Shown: piece by piece, positions 9,842-27,000 of the stretch
Position numbering within the stretch: the first letter of the stretch is position 1
Layout of the letters: every line of letters starts with the position of its first letter
Origin: Stereum hirsutum FP-91666 SS1
Lineage: Eukaryota > Basidiomycota > Agaricomycetes > Russulales > Stereaceae
Assembly (NCBI RefSeq): GCF_000264905.1
Contig: NW_006763144.1
Coordinates: 248,001 to 312,000 of the forward strand
Reading direction: 5' to 3'
Length of the DNA: 64,000 bases
Program-made: the position numbers and the translations under genes
The notes under the pieces: model-generated
Told to the model about the DNA's origin: nothing
Database searches by the model: none
The model's input: only the letters and a program-made list of their open reading frames with translations

Positions 9842-12800
9842 TCAAACCCTCGACGAGCGCTGCATCTCAATCTCCTCCAGATGTTCAGTGGAGGGAGATG
9901 GCATCCGAAGACCTGAAGGCGTACGCGGTCCACTACCAGTCGCAGGCAAACCCGACACTGCTATTGCTGGTGAAGATGGTGTGGATGAGCGCTGCAGCGG
10001 TGTCCCTGGCCTCGACCCGGGGCTCGGAGGGAGGCGTTGACGCAGTATGAATTCACTGAGGCCTCGTTGAGGGGCGGGCATTGCGAGCTATTGCAGGAAT
10101 GATGCGGATAGAACGTTGGTCGTGTTCGTGACGGCCACGGGGCAGAAAGTCAGTAACAGTGCACGCAAGGAAGAGATCAGGATACCGAACTTGCCTCTGA
10201 AGCTTCTCCGAAAATATCTGAGCCATCATTCACTGCATCCGAAGCATCAGTACCAGCATATCAGGAGATCCCAAAGTCTAGCACGATGAAATATAACGTA
10301 CACGACGTTGGATTGTTATCCGTCAGCTTCCATCCATCCGACGGCATATGATGCCCAATAGGCGTTCGCTTCCCCTTCTCATCCTCTCTCGCAAGCTTCG
10401 CGTCCTCTTCCTTTACCTCATCCCATGGTACAAGGGTGTACGGCGTCGCTCTGCGATGAGCAGCTGGATCGCCCGTCGGTCCGTGCACGTGGACTTCGGC
10501 CATGGCTTGTTTCAGCGCACAAATCCACTTATTGCGACGTTTGGCTGTGAGGGTATCGTGAATAGGTGGGTTTTCCGAAGCTTGACCAGAGCGAGGACGG
10601 GAGAGCGTGGCAGACCTTTGAGTGAGCCTTGCTGCCAATTACTCTTATACATGATAGCCGCCTTCAATGTCATCTTCTCCTGCGCAGGAATATCTAGTTT
10701 CAGCACCATCCGTGGATCAGCATCGGTCTCACATTGTTGGAAGGAAGGAAGGAAGGAAGGAAGGAAGGAAGGAAGGAAGGAAATATATTTGTGCCAAAAG
10801 ATATCACGCACCAACAACCTCAATGTCGAACGAAGGCATATAATCTCTTCGCTCAGACTTGACGAACATAAGCATCTTTGACCGTAGGGCCTCTATACGC
10901 TCAAAGCTTGTGTTGAAATCAACATCGAAAACAAAATCTTCCGACATCTGATCAAAAAGCACAATCATTACCACGTACCCAGGCCGAAGTAAGACTACTT
11001 CGAAAACAAACCTGGGGGCTCCGACGTATGTTTTGAATAAACTGTTCGACAGGGTCAGGGAGGAGAAGCTCAGCTGGTGACACCCTAATGAATAAGCCGG
11101 CGTGCGATTGACTTACTAGCGTATCTAAAACGACGTTCGGGGCTTGCACCAGCGTTCCATGCCCATTGAGCATGATGGTGCTCAGTAACCGTATCTCCTT
11201 GACCGTGAAAGTCCCTTCATCTCCCAAATCGATGACGTCGCCAACGTCGAATGGATGCTTGATGAAGAGGAATATGATACTCGTAAGGACAGCGGAGAGA
11301 CTGTCTCCGATAAGCCAACTAAGACCTGTTGGAGACATTATAACAATACTTCAAGAAAGAGAAGATCAGTACGACTCACCAAGAATGATAGTCCCAGCAC
11401 CAGTGATCAGGGACGTCAGTTCTGCGTCCTGATACGGAGTAGACACGGAATCAGCAATGTGGGGCCCAACCGTAGAGTATCAACGCTTCTCACCAAAGTG
11501 ACAGCCATAATCAAGATCGCCACAAAGACATAAACACTCATGAGGATATTATCCAACCGTCCGACCGCACTATCCAAGTCCCTCATCGAATGTTCGATAG
11601 ACAATTGCTCTCGGTGAAACTCCCTATGTGTCCGTTGGATGCATGTCACTATGACGCAGCTGTTTTCGACAAGAAACAAGGAATAACGGTAGAGAAACGC
11701 ACAAGCAGCTCATCTCAATCTCATCCCTCGATACATCGCCATTTTGATCTTTGTCGAAAAGAGAAAACGCCACCTCCGCGTCTTCGATGTTCGGATAGAA
11801 ACGAGCGATGTCTTCAATTGTGATCCCATCCATGCCCGGCCTGCGGAAAGAGTAGTACAATCGCCTGGCTAGCTGTTACGGGAGTGAAGCATAGCGCATG
11901 AGCATGGACGGTTGGAACTAACAGGACTATCGAGATTGAATGGAGCTAGATGCGCCAACGAATAAAAAGAAGGAAAGAAAATAAGGTTGGATACGCACAA
12001 GCCTTGTCTTGTTAGCCGACCTGAGCGCCGTCTGCACCATAGCCGCTGGCGAATTCGGCTGCAGTACCGAACTAATCAAAGGAACGAAGTCTCAGTCCGT
12101 CAACCTCAGTTCCGCTATTTAACGTAGTCCAAACACAAAGCGCCACGCCTTGCGAGACGAACCCACCTTCCGGCGATCTCCGACGCCACATTCCCCAGGA
12201 CCGTAGTAGTCGTCGTGGCAGCGAACCTCACTCCCTTCATCGCGCGCTTGAAGAACCTCTTCGGCGAGTCTCTTCCTTTGTTTGTTCCGCGGGTGTCTCT
12301 CAAAGTATCGGACCTGCCGGGAATATCGCTCGAAAACCGGTACAAGAACGTGAGGGTCTTGACGGCGAACTTCTGGTCGGCAATTCGCTCTGAAGAGCGG
12401 CTTGTCAGTTTGAATGGACACTATCGATCAGCAGGTCATGTAGAGCCACGAGTTGAACGTACCAGCGTATGATCTTTCGTGGAACTTTGCAGCGATCCAT
12501 TGAATAGAGAACTTCTCGAACAAGAGGACAGCTGCGCAGAGGTACAATCCGAAGAGGATCTTGGCGATGGTGCTGGCGATGCTTTTACTGCTGTCGCTTG
12601 CATCTGACTCTTGCTGATAGTTAATGAGTGGGTTCCACGAAAGCCATATGGCGAATGTCCAGCCGAAAATCGCGACATAGCTGAACGTTTTTTGTTTTGT
12701 TAGGATATGTTCAGAAAAAATCTAACGAGATCAAAACAGACCGGTGCAGTACCTCCATCCAGTCGATGTAACGTCGAGTACCCAAGGCAACCACGCCAAT

Positions 12801-14265
12801 TGTGGAACGCAGCACGCGAGGAAATATCATACTAAAGGAAAGAGTCGTGCCATGTTAGCCGCAGTTTGCGAAAGTATATTGCCCATGGGGACATCTGAAC
12901 ATACGCTGCAGCGAGACTCGCCCACCAGCCTGAACGTAAGGCCCTGTAAGCGAGTGATCGGCAATAATGATGATACCGAGCGCTTACCTCCCCAAAGAAC
13001 AGAAAACCATATGCTCCACCACAACAAGTGGGTTCCCAAGATCTGTGGCCAAGAGCCAGGTACTGTCGTCAGATACGATATAAATACCAAGAGGGGCATC
13101 AGAGCCACCTAAGGGAAGGGAAAAGGTCGGAGTCGAAAATGACACGATATGCGTTCCAGAAGGCGGTCGACTTCCGGCATTTGGGAAGCACGATTTCTGC
13201 AAACGACCATGTCGATCTGTGCAAGGAACGAAACCTTCGTCCATTCCTTCGCACCAGAAATTTAACTGCCGCGGCTGCAAAATCAAACTCCGTCCGCAAC
13301 AATTATACCCATTTAAGATTGCGGCGTGGCTCGGAATCACCAGTCAACGTTATTTAGTTCAAGAAAGATGGAAGAATGGAAGCCACGTTATTCGCAGGGA
13401 ATTGGAACGATTCTTTATTCGCCTAGAGTAACATCATCTACACAAACCGCCGAGACCCGGGCCGCCCGCAGACCACCTCCTGGAGCGATGGTACCAGTAG
13501 TGCCACACCAAGCTTGGCCGCAGCAATAAATATAGCCATCTGCCAACGCATCGCCAGGGCTCTTCGCGCATCAGAAACAGACCAAACTGGACTTACCTGA
13601 GCATTAGGCAGCGAAGTCAACCCTAGAACGCCAGGGATCCACAGAAGGCCCAAAACAGGTAAGATGAAGAGCGTCCAGCGAGTAACAATCGAAACGTTAA
13701 GAAGGTAGTTGTAAAACCGAGAAAACTGGAGAGAAGAACATCAACATGGTTAGCGAAGTACAGAGTACGGTGCGCTCACCCTATCCTTGGGAATGTCTCC
13801 TTCGGCAAACGCGAGATGTTTCTGGTTCGCGTTCCTTGAATCAAACTGGTCGTAGCTCTCCTCCCACTTGCGCACACCAGAAAGGAGATCCCAGCTCGAG
13901 TTTCTGGAGGAGCTGATAGAGTCTCCTTGACCCTGTCCCCTTAGATGAAATGGTCTGAAAGACCTCCGTGCTTTCGTTCCTCGCTCAGTATCACTATTCG
14001 CAGGGCTGCTGGTCCTGCTTGATGGAAGATTGGCCATGTGTACATGTCTGCCACGCTGATTACGAGGTGAGTTTGGAGGATACGTGTTAGAAGTTGTAGC
14101 AGGGTCGGCGAATGGTGTATGAGACGAGTAGGAGTATCCATCTTCGTTAGAATGTTCGGGCACGGTGATGCTTGGTCGTGGAATAGCTCCGCCACTGTAG
14201 GACGGTTGTTCGTCGGGTGTCGTGAGCTGAACTGGATCGTACTCCGAGCGTCGTGGAGAGCTCAT
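9842..14265 (-). CDS. MscS-family mechanosensitive channel with EF-hand
   Basis: Multi-exon gene for an integral membrane channel of the fungal MscS/Msy type, which acts in ER or plasma membrane during osmotic stress. In order: a hydrophilic N terminus (ATG 14265; first exon to 13780, 162 codons), TM helices including LLWWSIWFSVLWGG and WTLFILPVLGLLWIPGVLGL, VALGTRRYIDW, then a canonical EF-hand loop (DKDQNGDVSRDE), two further TMs (LMSVYVFVAILIMAVTLV) and the pore/beta domain (WLIGDSLSAVLTSIIFLFIK, HPFDVGDVI). The segment AKRRNKWICALKQAMAEV matches the family's C-terminal domain. The tail is Ser/Pro-rich and ends at 9842. About a dozen short introns; not every internal boundary was resolved. 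One intron carries an 11-unit microsatellite. Confidence 0.9.
10694..10811 (-). other. Intron with TTCC microsatellite in the MscS gene
   Basis: Splicing from GTGCGT at 10811 to CTAG at 10694 joins SFDIEVV to DIPAQEKMTLK, which matches the family. The intron (118 nt) is about twice the typical size here because of the tetranucleotide array. Confidence 0.7.
10739..10782. repeat. (GGAA)11 microsatellite
   Basis: Eleven perfect GGAA units on the plus strand (44 bp). On the sense strand of the channel gene they read (TTCC)11 and form a long pyrimidine tract inside an intron. Confidence 0.97.
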
Positions 14266-17213
14266 GGGGGTTCAAGGCAACCAGGCAAAAGAGAAACAGA
14301 GAAAACAAACAGAAAAAAGAAGATTGATTGGCTGGTTCGGCGCAGTAACCATCCTGTTACGACAAATGAATCATGAATGTGCCCGCTGCCAAGCTGCCCC
14401 TAACCCTGCGCCAGGGTAATGTGGGGTTAATCGGGGCTACCTTTGGGTCTCGACGCGGTCCGCCCGTTGCCGTCGTTCTTCTTGTTTATATTTACCGCCA
14501 CCGCCACCACGGTAACGGCGCGCCCCTAGGACAGTTCATCCTCAGAGACAAGCCTTGCTGCAATTTTTCAGGAACAAAAGTGGGTGTTACTCGAGGTAGA
14601 GACCTCACAAGCGTCGGACTCATTCATCCTCGTACTAGTTGACGCTGACCGCATAGTAATGATGCTTATAATCACATGCAAAACATTGCAACTGTCTATC
14701 ATGATCAGAGAAGTTCAACGGAGGATTATCAGCGATACACGGCTATCGTAGCATTTCTCTTCATGCTCAGGATGTTTGCGAACTTGTTCCATTGCCAGCA
14801 TGGCACTCCCTCCGTGGCTTGAGTAAATACCCAGAGGCGTTATTTTTTCTTCCCTTTTTTTTCTTCCATGAACGTCCTATGGCCTTGCTCCCGTGCGCTC
14901 CATGTGATTACTGACCTTTTCATTACTATACAGCGCGGACATGTTACCCTTCTATCTCGCTTCGACAATCCGTCATGCGTGACTGTGAGTACCAGGTTCG
15001 CTTCATGGGCATATTATTTCAACAATCTCCCACGGATGATGATCATGTTCTCCATTTTCCTCCAACGGCCACAAATACACATATACCGTCGTATCTCCTC
15101 GGAATATGTATTCTTTCTTGGCGAGTAACGGTATTTTCGTATGTCCAGCCCATACTAGCTCTACCTAGGCTCACAGTAGGTCTTTCCCCTCGAATGTCAT
15201 TCCCAGCCTCATGTTTAAGCGGCCAACCCCGCCTCATTTCCTACCTCCAAGAGAATCGGCGATCATTCCGTCTCCGGAATGAAAGCGGAAGACCTCAGAT
15301 TAACTCATGATGGACGTCGAGCATCCCGCGATCCCACAAAGCAATGCAGGAAGCCCACGGCTCGCCTTTCGGACCTTATATGTCATACACACGCCTCGCC
15401 CCATCCTCATTGCCCGAACTCTCCACCTCTTCAGTCCACTTGTCGCGGCCTAGCGCGGGATTCCCTTGAAGACTCAGCGTCCCAGCGGTCAGAACGGGAG
15501 TAGAGGAGTGTGCCTAAACATATGTTCCCCACGAGGCTCCATTCATCCTACGCGAGGCTGTGCGACTCATCCGGAAGACGTCACAAAGTTGCAGCCTATA
15601 CTCACACTCGCCACCCGTCGTCGCAAATATCCTCCATTAAGCTTTTCCTCGAGCATCGGCAGCAGCAGCAGAGTTTCTATACGAGTACATAGCACTGACA
15701 AGCGCAAGATCATGAGCCTGCGACTAAAACTCCATGTGTACTAGGCCGTCTGTCTAACCCCATTCCGCTTCTACGTTAGTACACACACGTACACTGGAAC
15801 GTATGTCATGATATGTGAGCTCTCACCTTCGTTCAGCGTCCCAATAATCGATCCTACATCTGAAGATCCTACGCGCTACGCCGCTATGCGACTTTGCCAC
15901 CAGGCTTCAAGCTTCAGGCTCTGTTATGCGCCGCGCCACCCGTACAGTAGCCAGCTGTAGCCTTCAGCGGCTCGTTTCGAAACCACGATGCACGGGGACC
16001 CATCAGCGCACAGAAAGACAATCGAAGGAATCGAGGATCCATAACCACGATTCACCGCCCAACGAGGACTGCAACGCGCCTTTGTCAGGCCAACTATCAC
16101 GTAGCCTCAACCTTTCCCGCTCCGCCTCAACTCAGCAAACTCTCGTCGATGTACAATGATACTCGGGTTCAAAGTTGAGTGAAAGAATAGGCTAAATTCA
16201 CGCAATCACCTGATGGGCACTTTGTCCGCCAACTCCGCCCTTCTCATCATCCTGAGTGGATTTGGTGATGTCCTCTTTAAACTTTCGTTTTCTTAAACCT
16301 TTCCCAGACATGTGCAAGGTCGGGAACCGGACTGTTGCGCATTTTCGGACCTCGCCGCACGTATCACAACGCCTTTCAAAGCAGGCAATTAATTCTCTCT
16401 TCATGATCGCCCCGAGGTAGAAGCCTGAGAGTTCGGTATCTACTAATGTAAGGATGAAGCCGATGAAGCCTGCGGCATTGCAGACTTGGTACTCACACTC
16501 TCGGTCAATTCTCTCTCGATGACAATGTTCGCTGCTCATGATCGACCTCGGCATTAACTATCCAGAGCGATTGTTATAATTTCCGACGACCCCAGGCACT
16601 CACAGGTTACGAGAGAAAAAGACGAAAGTAGCGGGACAAGGCTGTGGGAAACCGGAACATACAGACAGAGCCTAGTATATATCCTGGTCATGTTATGCTG
16701 TCGTTCGTGTAGCAAAGCAGGGTGGGGTAACATCATCGTGGAGCAGAATGGAAGGTGACGCAGAGATGAAGGAATCCGGGAGGTACAATACGTAGATGGC
16801 GGACATAGAAGTGGAGGTGATACTGTACGGATTAGCACACAAAGAATAAAGAGAAAAACAAGCAAGGAGCTCGAGCACTAGCGAGAACAAAAACACACAA
16901 AATAGGGATATGTCCATACAAAAGACTTCAACTGCTGCTCGTACAACCGTGTGTAGAATGTAGCGCCTATCCAGGGTGAAAAATGTCGGTGGAAATACAG
17001 GAAATGGTTGTCATGGTCGGTATATCAAGCAGTTCATCATCGGCAACGTAAAAATGAAGAGCGAAGGCAGTAAAAAGCAAATGGAAAGGAAAGGGGTCGT
17101 CACGGACCGTAGGGTCGCCGTCGTCATGATAATTTCGTCTGCCACCCCAACAACCGCGCATCATCAGCGGTCGGAGCTCCAGCCCAGCAGTCCGCCGATC
17201 CATCTAACTTTCA
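14266..17213. other. Intergenic region between channel and kinase genes
   Basis: About 2.9 kb between the 5' end of the channel gene and the 3' end of the NDR-kinase gene. One weak gene candidate (16198-16554, minus) is listed separately. The rest has only short frames. Positions 14266-14340 are the probable leader of the channel gene. No transposon or RNA gene was recognised. Confidence 0.45.
16198..16554 (-). CDS. Candidate small cysteine-containing protein
   Basis: An ATG at 16554 opens a 118-codon frame to a TGA at 16198. It contains a textbook-like intron (GTGAGT to TTACATTAG, 54 nt) whose removal keeps the frame and gives about 100 aa. The remaining protein has four closely spaced cysteines (ACFERRCDTCGEVRKC), reminiscent of a zinc knuckle, then a basic stretch (KGLRKRKFKED). 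I recognise no family. It could be a small zinc protein or chance. Confidence 0.3.
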   Translation of the reverse strand: MPRSIMSSEHCHRERIDRECEYQVCNAAGFIGFILTLVDTELSGFYLGAIMKRELIACFERRCDTCGEVRKCATVRFPTLHMSGKGLRKRKFKEDITKSTQDDEKGGVGGQSAHQVIA

Positions 17214-21340
<4,127 letters not shown>

Positions 21341-22535
21341 CGACGACGTCGTTCACGCCGTTGAGGACGACGGCGGCGACGATGAGGAAAGACAGGGGAA
21401 GTGGCGGACAGTACCTAATATTGAATCGACGGACCGAGCTTTAGCGCCCAGTGCGCGGCACCGTCAGAGTTCACTGAAACAGGCAACCAGGCACGTGCTA
21501 CGCACGCGATCGTTGCCTGTTAAATTTCCCTGATCCATATCGTCCTGTTCCGATGAGCCCCACCTTCATTGTTTTCTGTTATTCCTGACATTTCTCGACG
21601 AGCGAAGATCGTTAGCGGAACGGCGTCAGAGACGCTGAGGCCAAAGTATGGATAGACAAGATGCGCCAGCGAGCTGGCGCCAGTCGCCGATCCGACCCGT
21701 TATGGAAGAAAGAGCGAGCGGCTAAATGGCGGCAAGTGCCCTCGGGAAGTGCCTCGAGAAAGTTGCCTCCGGTTGTGAAACAACGGTCAGGAAAGAATCC
21801 CCCGCCACCCTGATATCTCGATATTGAGCCGAATTCGTCGCATGGGTGGGATTCTTGGCCTCAAAGGGGGCCCTTTCTTGTCGAGCTGGAAGGTTCGTCT
21901 CGGACGGAGACCCCGTCCTCATGTTCGTCGGCTTTGAACTTGCAGCCGCGGCATCTGGACGAGCCGCCAACACGCCGCCTTGGTCGAGTCTGAAATCGGG
22001 CTGATCCAATATACGTCTTTCCTACGGCACGGGCCACGACGCAGGTCCATCGCCAGTGCCGCGTGGGCAGATGTGACGATGGAGGCCAAATTTGAATTAG
22101 CAGGATCTTCCCTCAAACACCGACACAACGTTATATGTCCGCGCTCAGATTGATTCAAATGCTCGCCCGGATGTAATTTAGGCATTCCAGTGGTGGCAGC
22201 AGCCTCCCCTCTCACCGGCCCTCACCGTCTCTCTCTCAACGCGCACATCGCTCGCCCGTCATCCTTACAACGATTATTGATCGCCCCCTGCCCAACTCTG
22301 TGGTGTTTCACCTTGCGGCCTCCTGCAGAGTGAGCTCCTCCATGCCCTCGGTCTCGGTCGCAGTCCCCAGCCACTTGCCACGCTCGTACTGCAAAAACTA
22401 CACGCCCTGCATCGCCTGAAGTTGTGACTGGTCGCGTGTCTCCAGGTACTTAATCGTCTCCCGTCCCTTTCACTCTCAAATTAATACTTCATTTCCCCGT
22501 CCTTTCACCTTCAATTCGTCTTCTTCTCTTAAACT
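21341..22535. other. Divergent promoter region, kinase / homeobox gene
   Basis: About 1.2 kb between the start of the minus-strand kinase gene and the plus-strand homeobox gene, so it should hold both promoters. A pyrimidine-rich leader (about 22440-22535) precedes the homeobox ATG, as often seen in fungal genes. No gene-like frame found. Confidence 0.5.
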
Positions 22536-24076
22536 ATGTCTTACCACAAGGATTATTACGCAAATTACTCAAGAATGCCTAATAGCAAGAGTCCTGCTCT
22601 CGAGGACATGCCTACCGGTTCGTCTTTGGCCGACCAGGGTAGGCGCACTGTACTGCCCCCTCTCACTTTAGCGTTTCCAACCTCTCACTCCTCAGGTTTG
22701 TCTTTCTGAATGTCAAATGCACCGCACATGAACTCAACTCTAAAATATCCCAACATAGGACCCGCGACTGCGACGTACACAAGCGCGCATTACCAACAGT
22801 ATCCCCAGCAACGGCAACCCCAACAGGCTCATGCCGCTCAGGGGTCGTCTTACGAGCACGGAGTTCCAGCCACTCCGTACGGATACGATGCACACTGTCC
22901 GTTCTGCTCCCCTTCGTGATCCGCTCTTACGTTGTAGTAACTTTTTACCTTGCAACTCTTCGCCAGATTCACAACCAATGCATCCGTCGCAGCAGCACCA
23001 ACAGTATCTCTACCAGGAGCAGCCGTACTCTCAGGGCGGCCACCACCAGTATGCATCCCACCATGCTCGTACTTCTCCACCTTCCACCTCCCAACCTCAG
23101 CGCCCTCTCCGTCTTAGCATGCCCAGTACTCAGCAATATCCGCGTGATGAGCAACGTTGGACGACCGACTCGGCTTACTATCAGCAGCAGTCCCCTACTA
23201 ATCTCACCTCACATAGCGACATTCGTTCTCCACAGGCCGGCTATGGCACGGCTTACCCTCAGTACCAAACACTTCAACACACTCCCTACACAACTACGAG
23301 TCCCTCCAGAGGCGTCGCTCCCGCATCCGTCCCTCACCATCATACCGGGTCGACAACTCATCAAGCTCACAACTACCCATATGGTGCTGATCGCATGCAG
23401 CGTCAAGCTAGCCATGGGTCCGCCGACCGACATGTTCCCTCCCGAAACGTCCCTCACATGCCGTACGCCCGCGGCGCGCCTACCTTGCCCTCTCCCGTCG
23501 ATTACGACATGAACGAACATTCCCAAGACCCCGTCATCAAGAAGAAGCGTAAACGCGCCGACGCCCACCAGCTGAAGGTCTTGAATGAAGTGTACGCGCG
23601 CACGGCGTTCCCAAGCACGGAGGAGAGAAACGACCTGGCGAAGCAGTTGGACATGTCGGCGCGTAGCGTACAGATTTGGTGAGTTGATTGACTTCTCGTT
23701 TTCCTTCATCTCCGCCCGCAATGCACCGTTCATGATGGGATTCAGGTTCCAAAACAAGCGACAGTCGATGCGTCAAGGGACTCGTTCGACAAGTCAAAGT
23801 GGGACACACCCTGCTATGACCGCCCCACTTCCTGCTCCTGTTGGTTCATCTCATGATGTTCCGACATCCTCGAGGTCGCCTCCTCCCGGTGCCCAGTATA
23901 GCGCCACTTCTTCGTCCTCTGTCGCCGGACCATCACGAGCGGGATATTCTGCGCGCTCGCCTCCACCGATGGCCAGACCTACAGGCCAAGGACCCGTTCG
24001 ACCTCCCAGCAGTGCTGGACACAGAAGTGGGGAGGTAAAGCCAGGATGGTCTAGTGGCTATGGACGGGGATACTGA
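22536..24076 (+). CDS. Homeodomain transcription factor
   Basis: Nuclear DNA-binding regulator of the typical (three-helix, non-TALE) homeodomain type. Four exons (22536-22638, 22759-22896, 22967-23678, 23746-24076) give 427 aa. The N-terminal half is rich in Gln, His, Tyr and Ser. A basic patch (IKKKRKRADAHQL) opens the homeodomain at about residues 270-325; helix 3 reads SARSVQIWFQNKRQSMRQ with the invariant W, F, N and R. The intron at 23679-23745 splits the Trp codon of helix 3 (WFQNKR), a common homeobox intron site. The C terminus is Ser/Pro/Gly-rich. Basidiomycete homeodomain regulators act in fruiting and mating; which one this is cannot be said. The donor of intron 2 (GTCCGT) is a weak match, so the residues around it are less certain. 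Confidence 0.93.
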
Positions 24077-27000
24077 TGGGTGTTGGGTACGCGTCTCTGG
24101 CACGCATGAGGTCTCGGACAAAGGCTTTGTTCGTCTTCACGATTCACGGCAACGGTTTCCATTTCTCCTCTTCATCTCCCTTCTGGTCTTCCATGTTGCT
24201 TTCATTTGTCTCCATATCATCACGCACATTCATTGTCACACAAGAAGTCATCTTACTAATTATTCTACATGCTCACGTTCCGATCTCTGATCATTGCATT
24301 GCTGTCGACGTCTAATCTTATTCAGCTCGGACTACTTATGTCGCATTCCTACCCGACATTGCATTGATGTTCTCATACACATACTCACGATTCGACTGAT
24401 ATCACTCTGCTTTCTGTATATGTTATATCTATCCGCACGTTCCCGAGTTGCTTTATCGGTCTGTATCATGCTATCCCTGTCTTCCGGTCTTCTTTCATGT
24501 TTACTTCATGTTCATTTCATCTTATGTTGATTATGAACCTTCCATTCCGTTTCTCAAATAAACCGTACATCTCTCCTCCTTAGCTACCCGCTCTAAACCC
24601 GTATATTACTCTACTAGCTTTCTTCACACTCACATAGCCACGTTCCCTTGTCTTTCTCTAGTTCTCACTGCCAGCCTACATACAATAATAATACTACAAA
24701 CCCTATTCGTACTATACTTAAAACACTTACACCTACTTCTTCTACGTACTTACACCTCGTTCTCGTATCAGATTCGGACTCGCGCGAAGGCATCTCAGTA
24801 CATCAGGTCGGACGCCTTCTCGTTACTTAATTTCATCGCTTTCATCTCTACTGCGGGTCATCTGCCATCGATTCATCTTGAGTCGCCTCGTCGCGGGAGA
24901 CCTTATAAAATGATGAGACAAGCGAACATGTCTTCGACTCGGAGTGGGTCAGCCAGTTAATTTCGGGATGACACAAGGACGCTAGGACAGTCCTCGTCCT
25001 GCAAAGCGTAGAATTCTCCCCGACGGAGAACAGTATGTATTAGTGTGTACGAAGATCCCCAATGATGCCGTTGCGTCCTCGAGATGCAGCGGTCGGGACG
25101 CTTATGATGTACGTATTCGACGTTTTACTGCGAGCTCATATGCGCCTAAATGCCGCAAAGTTTGGACCATCCAGGCTAAAAGTCTGATTGCCATGATAGG
25201 ATGAAGTCGGCTTGTGGACTCTTGTGTACTAACACAAATCACCCACGTTTTCGTCGAGGTCTCCGTCATGGCGCGATGGTACAATTCTGCCCCCGTTACA
25301 TACGCAGAGAACGCCGTCTTCCAACAGAACCACGGGCAAGTCCAGATTCTGTCCCTGCATCTGTATAACCCCACAGTTCTAGCCCGAGACGAAACGAGAA
25401 AACGGAGGGTTTCTCTCCGATGTGCCTTATTAGCCCCATCCCGATCGCATTTAATTTTGAATTCATTTACTCGCCAAAAATGAAGCAACGCGATTCGTCC
25501 AACAGCGGAACATTATGCTGTCATGTACGGTCAGCGGACACCGAATTCGCTGCTTCGGACTTACGCCCAGCATCTTTCTCGTCTTCCCGTCCGTTCCGTC
25601 TCCTCGAGAGAACATCGGCGGCCAGGAGTTGCCATAAATACAGGACCCAGCCAAGGCCAAGCGAATGCCGGAGAGTCGTGACGCAAGAGGGCAATCCTGT
25701 TCCAGTTCTCTTGTTACGTCGTTTCATCCAGAAGAGTAGCGCCATATGGCCGAGAAGGCGTCGTACATCGTATCAAGAAGGCGTCGAGCACGGATCACAT
25801 AGGTTTCGCCCATACGTATAACCTGCATTCTCCGCGTAAAAGCCACGACCGTACGGGTTGAGAAGCCATCAGAACCAGTAGCGATTCGTTATGTCTCCGA
25901 CGTAGCTCTTCTGCAAAGGATGCTCTGGCCTAGCCTGATGTCGCCGGAAGTTCTCCCATGAAACCTTCGAGAACATGGCGGAGAGTCAGTTTTGTTTGTA
26001 TTGTACGTTTTCGAATCAGGCGATGCGGTCGAACGCGGGACGTAGAAGAGTCATTCGCACCTCTGTTAGGTGTTAGGGGGGTCGTGTGTCCCTCGACAGA
26101 CGTACAAACAATCTGCAAGCGCAGGACGACCATCAGCCCGAGGCGTGATATCGCTCGAAGTGAGGCTGTCACGGCGTCCCAGAGCAGAAATCTGGGCAAC
26201 CACTTCAAAGCAGGACTCTAAACCCAAATGAAGCCTTTTGGACGATAAATGAAATCGTCTTCGGGGATATGAAGGAACAAACAGCTGCGAACGGAAATGA
26301 ACCCGGGAGATGAATCATTTATCGATATGAAGCGAAATATGAAGAGCTAAACGGTCAAAGTCGTCACTCGAAGAAGCCAGACGTACAGCCTATCGCAGGG
26401 GCATCTCCTTCCCCCCAAGCTAGGCAAAAAAAGACGGGAAGTTTCTCACCATTTCGCCGTAAGCGCCCTATGCATTCTCAACCACCAAACTCCAGCTGCG
26501 AGGGAAACGACGGGTCGATGAAAGACGTGAGAGGGCCTCGATGCTACGCAGAATGTAGAGACCATTCGGAAATAGTCCTAGACCATGCGGCCAAGACCGT
26601 CGACGGAGAAGTGGAGCCACGGTCTGTCGCGCAGAGTCCGATGCGTACGGGGCGTCGTCGTGCTTCACCATACCCAGACACGGATATGCGGATCCACGGA
26701 CCCCGTTCTCGAGCTGTAGGAAAATTTTAACGGGGATAAGGCAGCGCCGAAAGGGCTGGATGAGCACCGCACCTTGGGTCCCCAACGTCAACCACCGCAT
26801 TCCAAGTGAACATCTGCACGTACAGTGTCACTTCACTGGCGAGTTAAGAAACATGTCAGCAGCAAAAAGGAAATAGTGTCAAAGGCGCGCGATCTCAACA
26901 TGCACGAAAGGCCTCTGATGGACGGGGACTTCAGCATCTGGATAGTGACGAACGAAGTTAAGACAGCCTTTCGCCGTCTAGCAGTGCAGTGACGAGGGAA

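Noticed and set aside
22916..23512. 198-codon plus-strand frame overlapping the homeobox gene
   Set aside because: It is a shifted frame of the Gln/His-rich exon; the homeodomain and splice phases fix the other frame.
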